NCBI RefSeq assembly: GCF_003725415.1
Contig: NZ_RJQC01000001.1
Coordinates: 42,585-106,584, forward strand
Direction: 5' to 3'
Length of the DNA stretch: 64,000 nucleotides
From: Absicoccus porci
GTDB lineage: Bacteria; Bacillota_I; Bacilli_A; Erysipelotrichales; Erysipelotrichaceae
Shown here: positions 17,393 to 27,164 of the stretch, piece by piece
Position numbering within the stretch: position 1 is the first letter of the stretch
Layout of the letters: every line of letters begins with the position of its first letter
Position numbers and translations under genes: made by a program
Notes under the pieces: generated by a model
The model's input: the letters and a program-made list of their open reading frames with translations, nothing else
What the model was told of the DNA's origin: nothing
The model's database searches: none

Positions 17393-18808
17393 ATGACACA
17401 CAATGAAGCCGGTCGTGCCATGTTAGCCATTGCTTTAAGTTTGACCCTAAGCGTGGCATCTATGCCCGTTTATGCACAAGAAAGCGAACCACAAGTGTCC
17501 GACACCCAAGATTATGATTATACGGGTACTGAAAATGCGCAAGTGACCAATAAAAATGTCAAAAATAAAACAGTTTCGAGTGAAAATGCGGATGAAAACG
17601 TTGTTTTAGCCAATGATGGTACAGCTACGATCAATAAAGCCACGCTAAAGAAAGCCGGTGATGGCAGCGATGATGATAGTAGTAATTTCTATGGCATCAA
17701 TGCCATCGTTCTAAGTGTAGGCTCCAATGCCCAAGCCAATGTATGGAACAGTTTATTATCCAGTACAAGTACAGGCTCCAATGCCTTGTTTGCGACCAAT
17801 GAAGGTACGATCTATGCCTATAACGATACGATTCAGACAACGGCTGACAATGCCCGTGGCCTAGATGCTACTTATGATGGAACGATCATTGCCAAAAAAG
17901 TCAAAGTGACGACCCAAGGCGATCATAGTGCCAGTTTGGCAACGGATCGCGGTGGTGGTAACGTCTCCGTTTCCAACAGTACCTTATCCACGACAGGATC
18001 GGGTAGTCCCTTGATTTATTCTACGGGATATATTGTCGTAGATGATGTAACCGGTACATCCACCAACAGTCAAATTGCCAGTTTGGAAGGGGACAATACG
18101 ATCTTGATCCAAGATTCGGAATTGAACTCGACCATGACCGATAAAACGGCCAGTGACCCTGTCGCCAACGGTATTATCTTGTATCAATCTGCCGATGCTT
18201 CCACATCTCAAACGGCGCACTTCCAAGCCAAGGATTCAACGTTGACATCCAATATCCAATCTGGTGCCATGTTTTATGTGACCAATACGAAAGCTAATAT
18301 TTATTTAAATAACACCAAATTGGACTTTGATACATCCAAAGCCAATCTATTGACCGTTGCTGGCAATGATTCGAACAATTGGGGTCAATCCGGATCCAAT
18401 GGCGGTACCGTTACCTTCACAGCGAAGAAACAAACGCTCAAAGGCAATATCTCGGTCGATGATATGAGTAGCTTAGATTTGTATTTATTAAAGAATACCA
18501 GCTATACCGGTTCCATCTCTGGTAGTGCCGATGTATCCGTGGATAAAACATCCAAATGGGTCGTAACGGATGATACCACTGTCAACAATTTAGCGGTTGC
18601 CAAAGGGACAAAGATCATCGATAGTAAGGGGAAAACAGTATCGATCGTTGCCAATAGTAAAACCGTTGTTAAAGGGGATAGTTCATTGACACTGACTGTG
18701 ACAGGCAATTATTCTACAACCGTTACGACAACATCAATCAACAATGCGATCACCAGTACCATCGATACAACCAGCTTTGAAGCCTATTATAAAAATCATA
18801 AATCATGA
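17393..18808 (+). CDS. Secreted repeat-rich protein, probable beta-solenoid
   Basis: 471 residues with a signal peptide (hydrophobic AMLAIALSLTLSVASMPV, cleavage after VYAQ) and a long Ser/Thr/Asn/Asp-rich body with short repeating strands. VSNSTLSTTGSGSPLI, LIQDSELNSTMTD and YLNNTKLDFD repeat about every 25-30 residues, the look of right-handed beta-helix adhesins or pectate-lyase-like proteins. No LPxTG anchor, S-layer or cell-wall-binding domain is visible, so it may be released or held non-covalently. I start at ATG 17393 behind AAGGAGG. No catalytic residues recognised. Confidence 0.7.
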   Translation: MTHNEAGRAMLAIALSLTLSVASMPVYAQESEPQVSDTQDYDYTGTENAQVTNKNVKNKTVSSENADENVVLANDGTATINKATLKKAGDGSDDDSSNFYGINAIVLSVGSNAQANVWNSLLSSTSTGSNALFATNEGTIYAYNDTIQTTADNARGLDATYDGTIIAKKVKVTTQGDHSASLATDRGGGNVSVSNSTLSTTGSGSPLIYSTGYIVVDDVTGTSTNSQIASLEGDNTILIQDSELNSTMTDKTASDPVANGIILYQSADASTSQTAHFQAKDSTLTSNIQSGAMFYVTNTKANIYLNNTKLDFDTSKANLLTVAGNDSNNWGQSGSNGGTVTFTAKKQTLKGNISVDDMSSLDLYLLKNTSYTGSISGSADVSVDKTSKWVVTDDTTVNNLAVAKGTKIIDSKGKTVSIVANSKTVVKGDSSLTLTVTGNYSTTVTTTSINNAITSTIDTTSFEAYYKNHKS

Positions 18809-18820
18809 AAATTTTTCATG
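18804..18820. other. Palindrome at the end of the secreted-protein gene
   Basis: CATGAAA-ATT-TTTCATG is a perfect inverted repeat overlapping the stop codon. There is no clean T run, so it is only a weak terminator candidate. Confidence 0.4.
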
Positions 18821-18845
18821 AATGAAAAAATAATTGAAAAAAATA

Positions 18846-18874
18846 TTGACAAGAATGAAAATTAGGATTATTTT
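18846..18874 (+). promoter_or_regulatory. Promoter of the arginine operon
   Basis: TTGACA (18846-18851), 17 bases, then TATTTT (18869-18874). The -35 is perfect and the -10 weak. It lies 26 bases before the T-box stem I. Confidence 0.6.
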
Positions 18875-18897
18875 ATGACCATAAAAACAAATCGCTG

Positions 18898-19116
18898 ACT
18901 AGGAGAGTAAGCTTGACAGTAATTTCTAGCGAGATGGCACAGAGTGGAAGGCCATTAAATGAAGGCAAGCCCAAACGCACCTATGAGAGTCCAAGTGAAT
19001 GGAGTAGCTTGGAACGTTTCACCCACGTTACGGAGAAGAGGCCTTGTTTGAGGCAACTAAAGTGGTACCGCGTTGATAGCGTCTTTGGATCTTTGGATTC
19101 GAAGGCGCTTTTTTTC
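18898..19116 (+). promoter_or_regulatory. T-box leader, arginine-specific (specifier CGC)
   Basis: A full T-box regulator. Stem I base TAGG (18900-18903) pairs with CCTA (18980-18983); AGTA (18906-18909) is the loop E half; GCTTG (18911-18915) pairs with CAAGC (18966-18970). The specifier loop between them reads AAACGCA, giving the codon CGC for arginine at 18976-18978. The T-box core AGTGGTACCGCG is at 19061-19072, with TGGT to bind the tRNA end. Terminator: AGCGTCTT (19078-19085) pairs with AAGGCGCT (19102-19109) before seven T. Uncharged tRNA-Arg should allow read-through into argG. Confidence 0.93.
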
Positions 19117-19150
19117 TTAGCGTAAGCGTAGAAAGAAAGAGGACAAAAAC

Positions 19151-20368
19151 ATGAAAAAATTTAACAAGATCGTATTAGCGTATTCTGGAGGATTGGATAC
19201 ATCCATCATGATCCAATGGTTGAAAGAGAATTATGATGATCCCGAAATAATCGCGGTATCTGGTGATGTTGGACAAAAAGATGAATTGGAAGGCTTGGAA
19301 GAAAAAGCCCTCGCAACTGGCGCATCGAAATTCTATGCCCTAGATTTAAAAGATGCCTTTGTGGAAGATTATATCTATCCTTGCTTAAAAGCCGATGCTG
19401 TTTATGAAGGTGTGTATTTATTAGGAACCTCTATGGCTAGACCTTTAATTGCGAAAGGTTTGGTCGATATTGCGCATAAAGAAGGTGCCGATGCTATCTG
19501 TCATGGTTGTACCGGAAAAGGAAATGACCAAGTTCGTTTTGAATTAAGCATCAAAGCCTTTGCACCCGATATGCCAATCATTGCCCCTTGGCGGGAATGG
19601 GAATTGAAATCCAGAGATGAAGAAATCGACTATGCCGAAAGTCATCACATCCCTCTAAAGATCAACAGAGAAACCAACTACTCCAAAGATAAAAACATCT
19701 GGCACTTAAGCCATGAAGGTTTAGACCTGGAAGATCCAGCCAATGAGCCCCAATACGATAAGATCCTAGAATTAGGTGTTACCCCCGAAAAAGCACCTGA
19801 CGAACCTACCTATATTACCTTACATTTTGAAAAAGGTATCCCAACCCAATTAAATGGTGAATCCATGAGTGCCCAACAATTATTATTGAAATTGAATCAA
19901 TTGGGTGGAGCCAACGGTATTGGCATCATCGACATGGTTGAAAACCGGTTAGTCGGTATGAAGAGTCGTGGCGTTTATGAAACACCAGGTGGAACCATTA
20001 TGTATAAAGCCCATGCTTTATTGGAAACCATCACAATGGATAAAGAAACGCAACACTTCATGCAACATGTATCCGTTAAATATGGTGAATTGGTTTACAA
20101 CGGACAATGGTTTACTCCATTAAGAGAAGCTTTGGATGCCTTTGTCGATAAAGCCAATGAATATGTCAATGGCGATGTCAAATTAAAATTGTATAAAGGC
20201 AACATCATTCCAGCTGGTATGACTTCACCAACCAGTCTGTATTCGGAACAAATCGCAAGTTTCGGTGAAGATGACAGCTACGATCAATCCGATTCCAAAG
20301 GATTCATCAATTTGTTTGGTTTACCAATCAAAGTAAGAGCTCAACAAGAAAAGAAATGGAATAAGTAA
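19151..20368 (+). CDS. argG: Argininosuccinate synthase
   Basis: 405 residues. Joins citrulline and aspartate with ATP, the penultimate step of arginine synthesis. [11 protein letters not shown] (about 9-19) is the ATP-pyrophosphatase loop; [11 protein letters not shown] (about 117-127) and [11 protein letters not shown] are family hallmarks. The length fits ArgG. First gene after the T-box, with a purine-rich AAAGAAAGAGGA before the ATG. The operon order argG-H-C-J-B-D-F puts all dedicated arginine genes under one tRNA-sensing switch. Confidence 0.97.
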   Translation: MKKFNKIVLAYSGGLDTSIMIQWLKENYDDPEIIAVSGDVGQKDELEGLEEKALATGASKFYALDLKDAFVEDYIYPCLKADAVYEGVYLLGTSMARPLIAKGLVDIAHKEGADAICHGCTGKGNDQVRFELSIKAFAPDMPIIAPWREWELKSRDEEIDYAESHHIPLKINRETNYSKDKNIWHLSHEGLDLEDPANEPQYDKILELGVTPEKAPDEPTYITLHFEKGIPTQLNGESMSAQQLLLKLNQLGGANGIGIIDMVENRLVGMKSRGVYETPGGTIMYKAHALLETITMDKETQHFMQHVSVKYGELVYNGQWFTPLREALDAFVDKANEYVNGDVKLKLYKGNIIPAGMTSPTSLYSEQIASFGEDDSYDQSDSKGFINLFGLPIKVRAQQEKKWNK

Positions 20369-20387
20369 TTTATAGGAGGGATTCATT

Positions 20388-21764
20388 ATGGCACTATGGG
20401 GCGCACGTTTTTCTGAACAAGCCGACAAGCGGCTACAAGCATTTAATGCATCGATTTCGATCGATCAAAAAATGGTCAATCAAGACATCAAAGGATCCAT
20501 TGCTCATGTCACGATGTTAGCCGATCAAGGCATCATCGAAACGAGTGATAAAGAAGCCATCATTTCCAATTTAAAAGACATTCAAAAGGAAATTGCCGAT
20601 GGTTCCTTACCCATCGATCCTGATGCGGAAGATATTCATATGTTTATCGAAGCAGAATTGACCAAACGAACACCGTCCGGAAAAAAAGTGCACACTGCCC
20701 GTAGTCGAAACGATCAAGTCGCCACGGATTTCAAACTCTACAGTTTGGATACTTGTGCCGAAATCAAAAAATATATCGTTGCCATGATCCAGACCCTTTT
20801 GCATCAAGCCAAAGCCAATACCCATACGATCATGCCAGGCTATACGCACCTGCAAAGAGCCCAACCCATTACCTTTGCCCATCATTTGATGGCCTATGTG
20901 GAAATGTTAAAACGCGATCTTTCCCGGTTGGATGATGCGATGCAACGAGCCAACACCTGTCCATTAGGCGCTGGGGCTTTGGCTACCACGACCTATCCCA
21001 TCGATCGGTATGAAACCGCTGAACTATTAGGCTTTAGTGGCCCCACCTTAAATAGTATCGATAGTGTGAGTGATCGTGACTTTGCGATTGAAATGACCAA
21101 TACCTTTGCGATGATCATGATGCATCTTTCTCGATTCTGTGAAGAAATCATTCTGTGGTGCAGCTGGGAATTCCAGTTTATCGAATTATCCGATGCCTTT
21201 GCGACAGGATCTTCCATCATGCCACAAAAGAAAAATCCCGATGTGGCTGAATTGGTACGTGGCAAGACCGGTCGGGTCTATGGTGATTTGAATACCTTAT
21301 TGGCCATGATGAAAAACTTACCATTGGCGTATAATAAAGATCTGCAAGAAGATAAGGAAGCGTTCATGGATGCAGCCCAAACCGTAGAAGACTGTCTGGT
21401 AACGATGATCCCGATGGTCGATACATGGACGGTTCATCCACAGAAGATGAAAGAAGCTGCCCAAAAAGGCTTTATCAATGCGACCGATTGTGCTGACTAC
21501 CTGACAAAGAAAGGCATGGCTTTCCGAGATGCTTATGGATGCATTGGCCAACTTGTTAAGTATTGTATTTCCACTCATCAAGACTTAGAATCATTATCAA
21601 TGGATGAATACCATAAGATTTCACCATTGTTTGATGACGATGTCTATGAAGCGGTAGCCTTAAAGACTTGCGTAAAAAATCGAAACGTGGTTGGCGGCCC
21701 AAGCCCAGAAATGGTTGAGAAACATATTTCTTTGGTAGAAAAGGAGTTGGAAGCATATGAGTAA
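20388..21764 (+). CDS. argH: Argininosuccinate lyase
   Basis: 458 residues of the fumarase/aspartase superfamily; splits argininosuccinate to arginine and fumarate. Landmarks are the N-terminal LWGARFSE, HTARSRNDQVATD, TAMPGYTHLQ-like MPGYTHLQRAQP, and the superfamily signature GSSIMPQKKNPD (catalytic Ser in the mobile loop). AGGAGG lies 9 bases before the ATG. Its end overlaps the argC start by 8 bases. Confidence 0.97.
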   Translation: MALWGARFSEQADKRLQAFNASISIDQKMVNQDIKGSIAHVTMLADQGIIETSDKEAIISNLKDIQKEIADGSLPIDPDAEDIHMFIEAELTKRTPSGKKVHTARSRNDQVATDFKLYSLDTCAEIKKYIVAMIQTLLHQAKANTHTIMPGYTHLQRAQPITFAHHLMAYVEMLKRDLSRLDDAMQRANTCPLGAGALATTTYPIDRYETAELLGFSGPTLNSIDSVSDRDFAIEMTNTFAMIMMHLSRFCEEIILWCSWEFQFIELSDAFATGSSIMPQKKNPDVAELVRGKTGRVYGDLNTLLAMMKNLPLAYNKDLQEDKEAFMDAAQTVEDCLVTMIPMVDTWTVHPQKMKEAAQKGFINATDCADYLTKKGMAFRDAYGCIGQLVKYCISTHQDLESLSMDEYHKISPLFDDDVYEAVALKTCVKNRNVVGGPSPEMVEKHISLVEKELEAYE

Positions 21765-22797
21765 GTTACAAGTAGGTGTCATTGGTGCTAGTGGATATGG
21801 GGGAGCTGAACTGGTTCGATTATTATTGAACCATCCCGATGTCGAAGTTTGTGCCATTAGTTCCCATCAATATACGGGACAGCCTATCAGTGATCTCTAT
21901 CCCGGATTTCAAAATTGTACGGATTTAGTTTTTATCGAACAAGATCAAGTGATTGAAAAAAGTGATTTGATCTTTGTGGCCTTACCATCCGGATTGAGCG
22001 AACCCATCGCGAAAGCTTGTATTGAACAAGGCAAAAAGATCATTGATCTCGGTGCCGATTTCCGATTGGATTCCAGTGAAGAATATGAAAAATGGTACGG
22101 TAAACCATTTGGCGATATAGAACTTCATAAAATGAGTGTCTATGGCCAATGTGAATTACATCATGACCAAATCAAAGATGCCCAGATCATTGGCAATCCA
22201 GGTTGTTATCCAACTTCGATCGAATTGGGTTGTTATCCAGCCATTCATTCTGGTTGGGTCGATACCGATCATATTATCTTAGATTCCAAATCGGGTACGA
22301 CAGGTTCGGGTAAGAAATTAACGGAAAATACCCATTTTCCACGAACCAATGAAGCTTTTGCTCCATATAAAGTCGGTTGTCATCGCCATACCCCTGAAAT
22401 TGAAATGATGCTTTCGGAAATGGCAGGACAACCGGTCAAAGTGACATTTGTACCACATTTGTTGCCAATCAATCGAGGAATTGTTTCTACGATTTATTTG
22501 CCATTGAAAGCCGATGTAGATCTGGAAACGATCCATCAAACATACAAAAAAACCTATCAGAACGATCCCTTTGTTCGTGTTTTGGACCTAGGGAAGGTTG
22601 CCGATTTGAAATTTGTGACGTATTCTAATTATTGTGATATTTCCTTGCATATGGATACGCATACCCATACGTTGATCGTGGTCTCTTGCATTGACAACAT
22701 GATCAAAGGAGCCGCGGGCCAAGCGATCCAAAACATGAATATCATGTATGATTTTGAGCTAATGAGCGGTTTAAAAACTGTAGCTCCTTCATTTTAG
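21757..22797 (+). CDS. argC: N-acetyl-gamma-glutamyl-phosphate reductase
   Basis: 346 residues. NADPH-dependent reduction of N-acetylglutamyl phosphate to the semialdehyde. VIGASGYGGAELVRLL (8-23) binds the nucleotide and GNPGCYPTS (about 146-154) holds the catalytic Cys; HRHTPEIE carries the conserved His. Type 1 length. Overlaps argH by 8 bases and is followed after a few bases by argJ. Confidence 0.97.
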   Translation: MSKLQVGVIGASGYGGAELVRLLLNHPDVEVCAISSHQYTGQPISDLYPGFQNCTDLVFIEQDQVIEKSDLIFVALPSGLSEPIAKACIEQGKKIIDLGADFRLDSSEEYEKWYGKPFGDIELHKMSVYGQCELHHDQIKDAQIIGNPGCYPTSIELGCYPAIHSGWVDTDHIILDSKSGTTGSGKKLTENTHFPRTNEAFAPYKVGCHRHTPEIEMMLSEMAGQPVKVTFVPHLLPINRGIVSTIYLPLKADVDLETIHQTYKKTYQNDPFVRVLDLGKVADLKFVTYSNYCDISLHMDTHTHTLIVVSCIDNMIKGAAGQAIQNMNIMYDFELMSGLKTVAPSF

Positions 22798-22809
22798 GGA
22801 GGGATGGAA

Positions 22810-24018
22810 ATGAAGAAACAAGGCGTATGTGCAGCCCAAGGATTTGTAGCCAACGGTTTACATTGTGGGATTCGTCCCAATCAAACGAAAAACGATCTAG
22901 CCATCGTCTACTCGAAAGTACCAGCCAGTGCTGCTGCCATCTATACGACCAATGCCGTAAAGGGTGCACCTATTTATGTAACCAAAGAACATATTGCCGA
23001 TGGCAAAGCGCAAGCTATCTTAGTCAATAGTGGCAATGCCAATACGTGCAATGCCGATGGCATCGAAGTAGCGGAAAAAATGTCAGCGGCAGTAGCCAAA
23101 GAATTGGGTCTACAACCTGCGGATATCATGATCGCATCAACCGGTGTGATTGGTCAGCCCATGCCATTGGATAATATCTTAGAAGCCATGCCGGCTTTAT
23201 GTTCCGATTTGAGTGATGAAAAAGAGAATGAAGCGGCCAAAGCCATTCTAACGACCGATACCATCACCAAAGAATATGCCACAACGTTTGAAATCGATGG
23301 CGTGACATGTACCTTAGGGGGTATGGCTAAAGGATCGGGTATGATTGCACCCAATATGGCCACGATGTTAAGTTTTGTGACCAGCGATGTAGCCATTTCT
23401 TCGGAATGTCTACAAAGTGCCTTAAAAGAAGTGGCCGATGATACCTATAATATGATCAGTATCGATGGCGATACATCGACCAATGATACCTTCGGTATTT
23501 TATGTAATGGTTTGGCTGGTAATGTGGAAATTACCCAAAAAGATAAGAATTATGAAACATTCAAAGCCGCCTTATATACCGTATGCGAACATATTTCGAA
23601 GATGTTAGCGAAAGATGGCGAAGGCGCATCAAAATTATTGACGGCCAAAGTCAGTCATGCCCAAACCAAAAAGGATGCCAAGATCGTCGCAAAATCCATC
23701 GTAGAATCCACCTTATTAAAATGTGCGATGTTTGGCAACGATGCCAACTGGGGTCGTATCTTATGTGCTATTGGGTATGCCGATGCCAATTATGATATCC
23801 ATAAAGTCGAAGTGGATCTTGCATCCAAGGCAGGTTCCATCAAAGTATGTGTCGATGGCCATGGCATTGCCTTTGATGAAGATAAAGCACTCCAAATCTT
23901 AAAAGAAGATGAAATTGAGATTCTTGTGAATCTACATGATGGAGATTATGAGGCAACGGCTTGGGGTTGTGATATGACCTATGAATATGTGAAGATCAAT
24001 GGAGAATACCGTTCATGA
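22810..24018 (+). CDS. argJ: Glutamate N-acetyltransferase / ornithine acetyltransferase
   Basis: About 402 residues. Transfers acetyl from N-acetylornithine to glutamate, recycling the acetyl group, and may also use acetyl-CoA. GGMAKGSGMIAPNMATML (about 177-194) contains the Thr that becomes the N-terminal nucleophile after self-cleavage. FGNDANWGRI is another family mark. I prefer ATG 22810, six bases behind AGGGAGGG; the in-frame ATG 22804 touches that ribosome binding site. The window has no separate argA, and argJ would make it unnecessary if bifunctional. Confidence 0.95.
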   Translation: MKKQGVCAAQGFVANGLHCGIRPNQTKNDLAIVYSKVPASAAAIYTTNAVKGAPIYVTKEHIADGKAQAILVNSGNANTCNADGIEVAEKMSAAVAKELGLQPADIMIASTGVIGQPMPLDNILEAMPALCSDLSDEKENEAAKAILTTDTITKEYATTFEIDGVTCTLGGMAKGSGMIAPNMATMLSFVTSDVAISSECLQSALKEVADDTYNMISIDGDTSTNDTFGILCNGLAGNVEITQKDKNYETFKAALYTVCEHISKMLAKDGEGASKLLTAKVSHAQTKKDAKIVAKSIVESTLLKCAMFGNDANWGRILCAIGYADANYDIHKVEVDLASKAGSIKVCVDGHGIAFDEDKALQILKEDEIEILVNLHDGDYEATAWGCDMTYEYVKINGEYRS

Positions 24019-24881
24019 GTAGTGCCATTGAAAAAGCGACCATTCTATCGCAGGCCTTACCTTATATTCAAAAATACGATAATAAGATCGTTGTCATCAA
24101 ATATGGTGGCAATGCGATGGAAAATGAACAATTGAAACAAAACGTCATGCAAGATGTAGTCTTGTTGACGCAAGTGGGTGTCAAGTTGGTATTGGTTCAT
24201 GGTGGTGGACCCGATATCAATGCGACCCTGAAACAAATGCATATTGAATCGCATTTTGTGAATGGTTTACGTGTGACAGATCAAGAAACGATGAATGTCG
24301 TACAAATGGTCTTAGCGGGTAAAACCAATAAAAATTTAGTGAATATGATTTCCATGTTGCATGCCAAAGCCGTGGGCATCACCGGTATGGATGGTCATAT
24401 CATCCAAGCCAGTCAAAAAGATCCGGAACTCGGATGTGTAGGTCAAATTGATGAAATTGATCCGGAATTGATCTTTAAATTGATTGATGATGGCTATATC
24501 CCTGTGATTGCTTCGGTGGGCTGTGATGCACATGGCAATGTTTATAATGTGAATGCGGACATGGCGGCCAGTGCCATTGCCGGTGCCTTGGGAGCTGAAA
24601 ATATGATCTTTGTTTCCAATGTACCCGGCGTGTTAAAAGATCAAAACGATCCGCATTCTCTGATTCGTAAAATCCCTGTGAGTGAAATTAGTGAATTGGA
24701 AAAAGCAGGAATTATTTCTGGAGGTATGATTCCGAAAGTAAATTGTTGTGCAGACTGTGTTCGACAAGGTGTGAATAAGACCGTGATCATTGATGGTCGT
24801 GTACCGCATGCTTGTTTGATTGAAATGCTGAGTGACGAAGGAATTGGTACCATGATAGTAGGTGAAGGTTATGAATTTTAA
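24015..24881 (+). CDS. argB: Acetylglutamate kinase
   Basis: 288 residues of the amino acid kinase family. Phosphorylates N-acetylglutamate. VVIKYGGNAM (about 26-35) and LVLVHGGGPDI (about 58-68) bind ATP and substrate; GLRVTDQETM is the arginine-pathway signature. The ATG overlaps the argJ stop (ATGA). Confidence 0.97.
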   Translation: MSSAIEKATILSQALPYIQKYDNKIVVIKYGGNAMENEQLKQNVMQDVVLLTQVGVKLVLVHGGGPDINATLKQMHIESHFVNGLRVTDQETMNVVQMVLAGKTNKNLVNMISMLHAKAVGITGMDGHIIQASQKDPELGCVGQIDEIDPELIFKLIDDGYIPVIASVGCDAHGNVYNVNADMAASAIAGALGAENMIFVSNVPGVLKDQNDPHSLIRKIPVSEISELEKAGIISGGMIPKVNCCADCVRQGVNKTVIIDGRVPHACLIEMLSDEGIGTMIVGEGYEF

Positions 24882-26040
24882 AGAAATTGATGATACATAT
24901 GTAGCACATACATACAAAAGATTCCCCTTATTAATCACATCGGGAAAAGGAAGTTATGTGTTTGATGATACGGGAAAAGCCTATTTGGATCTGACAGCCG
25001 GTATTGGTGTCAATTCATTGGGATATGGGTATGAGCCATTGATCCATGGCATTGAAAAACAAGCCGAGAAATTGATCCATATTTCTAACTTGTTCTATAA
25101 TGAACCCTTATTGGAATTAGCACCAAAATTAGTAAAACGAACTCATATGAAGAAGGTCTTCTTCCAAAACTCTGGTGCGGAAGCCAATGAAGGAGCCATT
25201 AAAGTGGCTCATAAATATGCCAATGATCACTATCATGGCCAACGGGATACCATCTTGACATTGGTCAATTCTTTCCATGGTCGAACCATGGAAACCTTGA
25301 TGGCGACTGGACAAGATGTGTTCCATCACCATTTTGATCCATTCCCATTGGGATTTGATTATATCGTTGCCAATTCCATTGATTCCTTACATGAAAAGGT
25401 CAATGATCATACGGCAGCCATCATGATGGAAATGATCCAAGGTGAAGGCGGTGTCAATGATTTGGATAAAGCCTTCGTAACGGAAGTACAAAAGGTTTGC
25501 GATGAAAAGGATATCTTATTGATCATCGATGAAGTCCAGACTGGTATTGGTCGTACAGGTACCTTCTTTGCCTATGAACAATTTGGTATTCATCCAGACA
25601 TTGTTTCGTTTGCGAAAGGTATTGCCGGTGGTATTCCAATGGGTGGTGTCTTATTGTCTGATAAGGTTGAAAATACCTTGAATTACGGTGAACATGGATC
25701 GACTTTTGCGGGCAACCCATTAGCGTGTGCCGCTGCAAATGTCGTCTTAGATACGATCACGCCAACTTTCCTACAAAATGTCAAATGCAAGGGAAAACAC
25801 TTAAAAGCACGTTTGGAAGCCATCGATAAAGTGAAGTCGGTTACGGGTCTTGGCTTAATGGTTGGTGTAGAATTGGCCGATGGCATTCAAGTCCAAGACG
25901 TAATCAGTAAAGCTAGAGAAAATGGTGTATTGTTCTTGACGGCAAAAAATAAGATTCGTTTATTACCACCACTAACGATTTCTAGAAGTGAAATTGATAT
26001 TGCGATGGATGTATTAGAGAAGATTTTGGAGGACATGTAG
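24871..26040 (+). CDS. argD: Acetylornithine aminotransferase
   Basis: About 389 residues, class III PLP aminotransferase. Makes N-acetylornithine from the semialdehyde. NSGAEANEGAIK binds PLP phosphate, DEVQTGIGRTG carries the cofactor Asp, and FAKGIAGGIPMGG the Schiff-base Lys. ATG 24871 lies inside the end of argB, preceded by GGTGAAGG; a GTG at 24862 is in frame but is part of that site. Confidence 0.95.
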   Translation: MNFKEIDDTYVAHTYKRFPLLITSGKGSYVFDDTGKAYLDLTAGIGVNSLGYGYEPLIHGIEKQAEKLIHISNLFYNEPLLELAPKLVKRTHMKKVFFQNSGAEANEGAIKVAHKYANDHYHGQRDTILTLVNSFHGRTMETLMATGQDVFHHHFDPFPLGFDYIVANSIDSLHEKVNDHTAAIMMEMIQGEGGVNDLDKAFVTEVQKVCDEKDILLIIDEVQTGIGRTGTFFAYEQFGIHPDIVSFAKGIAGGIPMGGVLLSDKVENTLNYGEHGSTFAGNPLACAAANVVLDTITPTFLQNVKCKGKHLKARLEAIDKVKSVTGLGLMVGVELADGIQVQDVISKARENGVLFLTAKNKIRLLPPLTISRSEIDIAMDVLEKILEDM

Positions 26041-26952
26041 ATGAAGCATTTACTATCGTTGTTGGAAACATCGGAACAAGATATTCAAGATATCTTGAAT
26101 TTGGCCGATATCGTAAAGGCCGAAGTCAAACAAGGTATTTATAAACCGTATTTAAAAAATAAAACGATTGGTTTGATTTTTGAAAAGAATTCTACGCGTA
26201 CTCGTGTGTCCTTTGAAGTCGGTGCGGTCCAATTGGGCGCGTATCCGTTGTTCTTGGATGCTTCGACCATGCAGATTGGTCGTGGTGAACCCATCCAGGA
26301 TACGGCTCGTGTCTTATCCCGTTATTTGGATGGCATCATGATCCGTACCTTTGAGCAAGCCGAAGTCGAAGCCTTAGCTGAATATGGTGATATTCCTATC
26401 ATCAATGGATTGACGGATTTTGCCCATCCATGCCAAGTATTGGCTGATCTGCAAACCATTCGTGAATACAAAGGTAAACTAGAAGGCTTGAAGATGACCT
26501 TTATTGGTGATGGTAACAATATGTGCAACTCGTTGATGGTTGGTGCCTTAAAGACGGGTATGTCCTTTGCGTGTGCATGTCCAGAAGGCTATTTACCAGA
26601 TCCAAAGTGTTTGGATTTTGCGAAAGCCTATGGCGACAAGTTCCAATTGACCAATGATCCAATGGAAGCAGCCAAAGATGCCGATGTCATCTTAACCGAT
26701 GTTTGGGCATCGATGGGTGAAGAAGGCGAAGCGGCTCAACGAAAAGCAGTCTTTGAAGGGGTTTATCAAGTCAATGCGAAATTGATGGAACAAGCCAAGA
26801 GTGATTGCATGGTACTGCATTGTCTACCAGCCCATCGTGGGGAAGAAATCACGGAAGATGTATTTGAAGCCCATGCCAATGAGATCTTTGATGAGGCGGA
26901 AAATCGTCTCCATGCCCAAAAAGCGGTCATGGTTTTATTGATGCAAGATTAG
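26041..26952 (+). CDS. argF: Ornithine carbamoyltransferase
   Basis: 303 residues. Combines ornithine with carbamoyl phosphate to citrulline. STRTRVSFE (carbamoyl phosphate site, about 50-58), the FAHPCQVLADL motif, and HCLPAHRGEE (catalytic Cys) are all present. It starts one base after the argD stop and ends the operon. No carAB genes are in the window, so carbamoyl phosphate is supplied from elsewhere. It lacks signs of a catabolic arc cluster, so the role is biosynthetic. Confidence 0.97.
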   Translation: MKHLLSLLETSEQDIQDILNLADIVKAEVKQGIYKPYLKNKTIGLIFEKNSTRTRVSFEVGAVQLGAYPLFLDASTMQIGRGEPIQDTARVLSRYLDGIMIRTFEQAEVEALAEYGDIPIINGLTDFAHPCQVLADLQTIREYKGKLEGLKMTFIGDGNNMCNSLMVGALKTGMSFACACPEGYLPDPKCLDFAKAYGDKFQLTNDPMEAAKDADVILTDVWASMGEEGEAAQRKAVFEGVYQVNAKLMEQAKSDCMVLHCLPAHRGEEITEDVFEAHANEIFDEAENRLHAQKAVMVLLMQD

Positions 26953-26977
26953 GAGTGTGAACCGCACTCCTTTTTTT
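26952..26977 (+). terminator. Intrinsic terminator of the arginine operon
   Basis: GGAGTG (26952-26957) pairs with CACTCC (26965-26970), followed by seven T. Confidence 0.9.
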
Positions 26978-27107
26978 GTGTAAATGATCTGATTTGAAAC
27001 AAATGTTTAAATACGCAAAATAATGAAAATTTATCTCGGAATTATTTACGATTTTTTATTATTATTTATTATAAAGTTATTTGATTTAATGAATAGTTAA
27101 GTTTTCT

Positions 27108-27135
27108 TTGAGTCCATAGGGAAAATTGATATAAT
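27108..27135 (+). promoter_or_regulatory. Promoter of the MarR/alcohol dehydrogenase pair
   Basis: TTGAGT (27108-27113), 16 bases, TATAAT (27130-27135). The preceding 26978-27100 is very AT-rich with no gene. Confidence 0.65.
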
Positions 27136-27164
27136 GTGCATATAAGTTTAAAGGGAGCATATGT

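Noticed and set aside
18804-18836. Strong terminator before the arginine promoter
   Set aside because: The palindrome is perfect but lacks a T run, so I list it only as a weak element.
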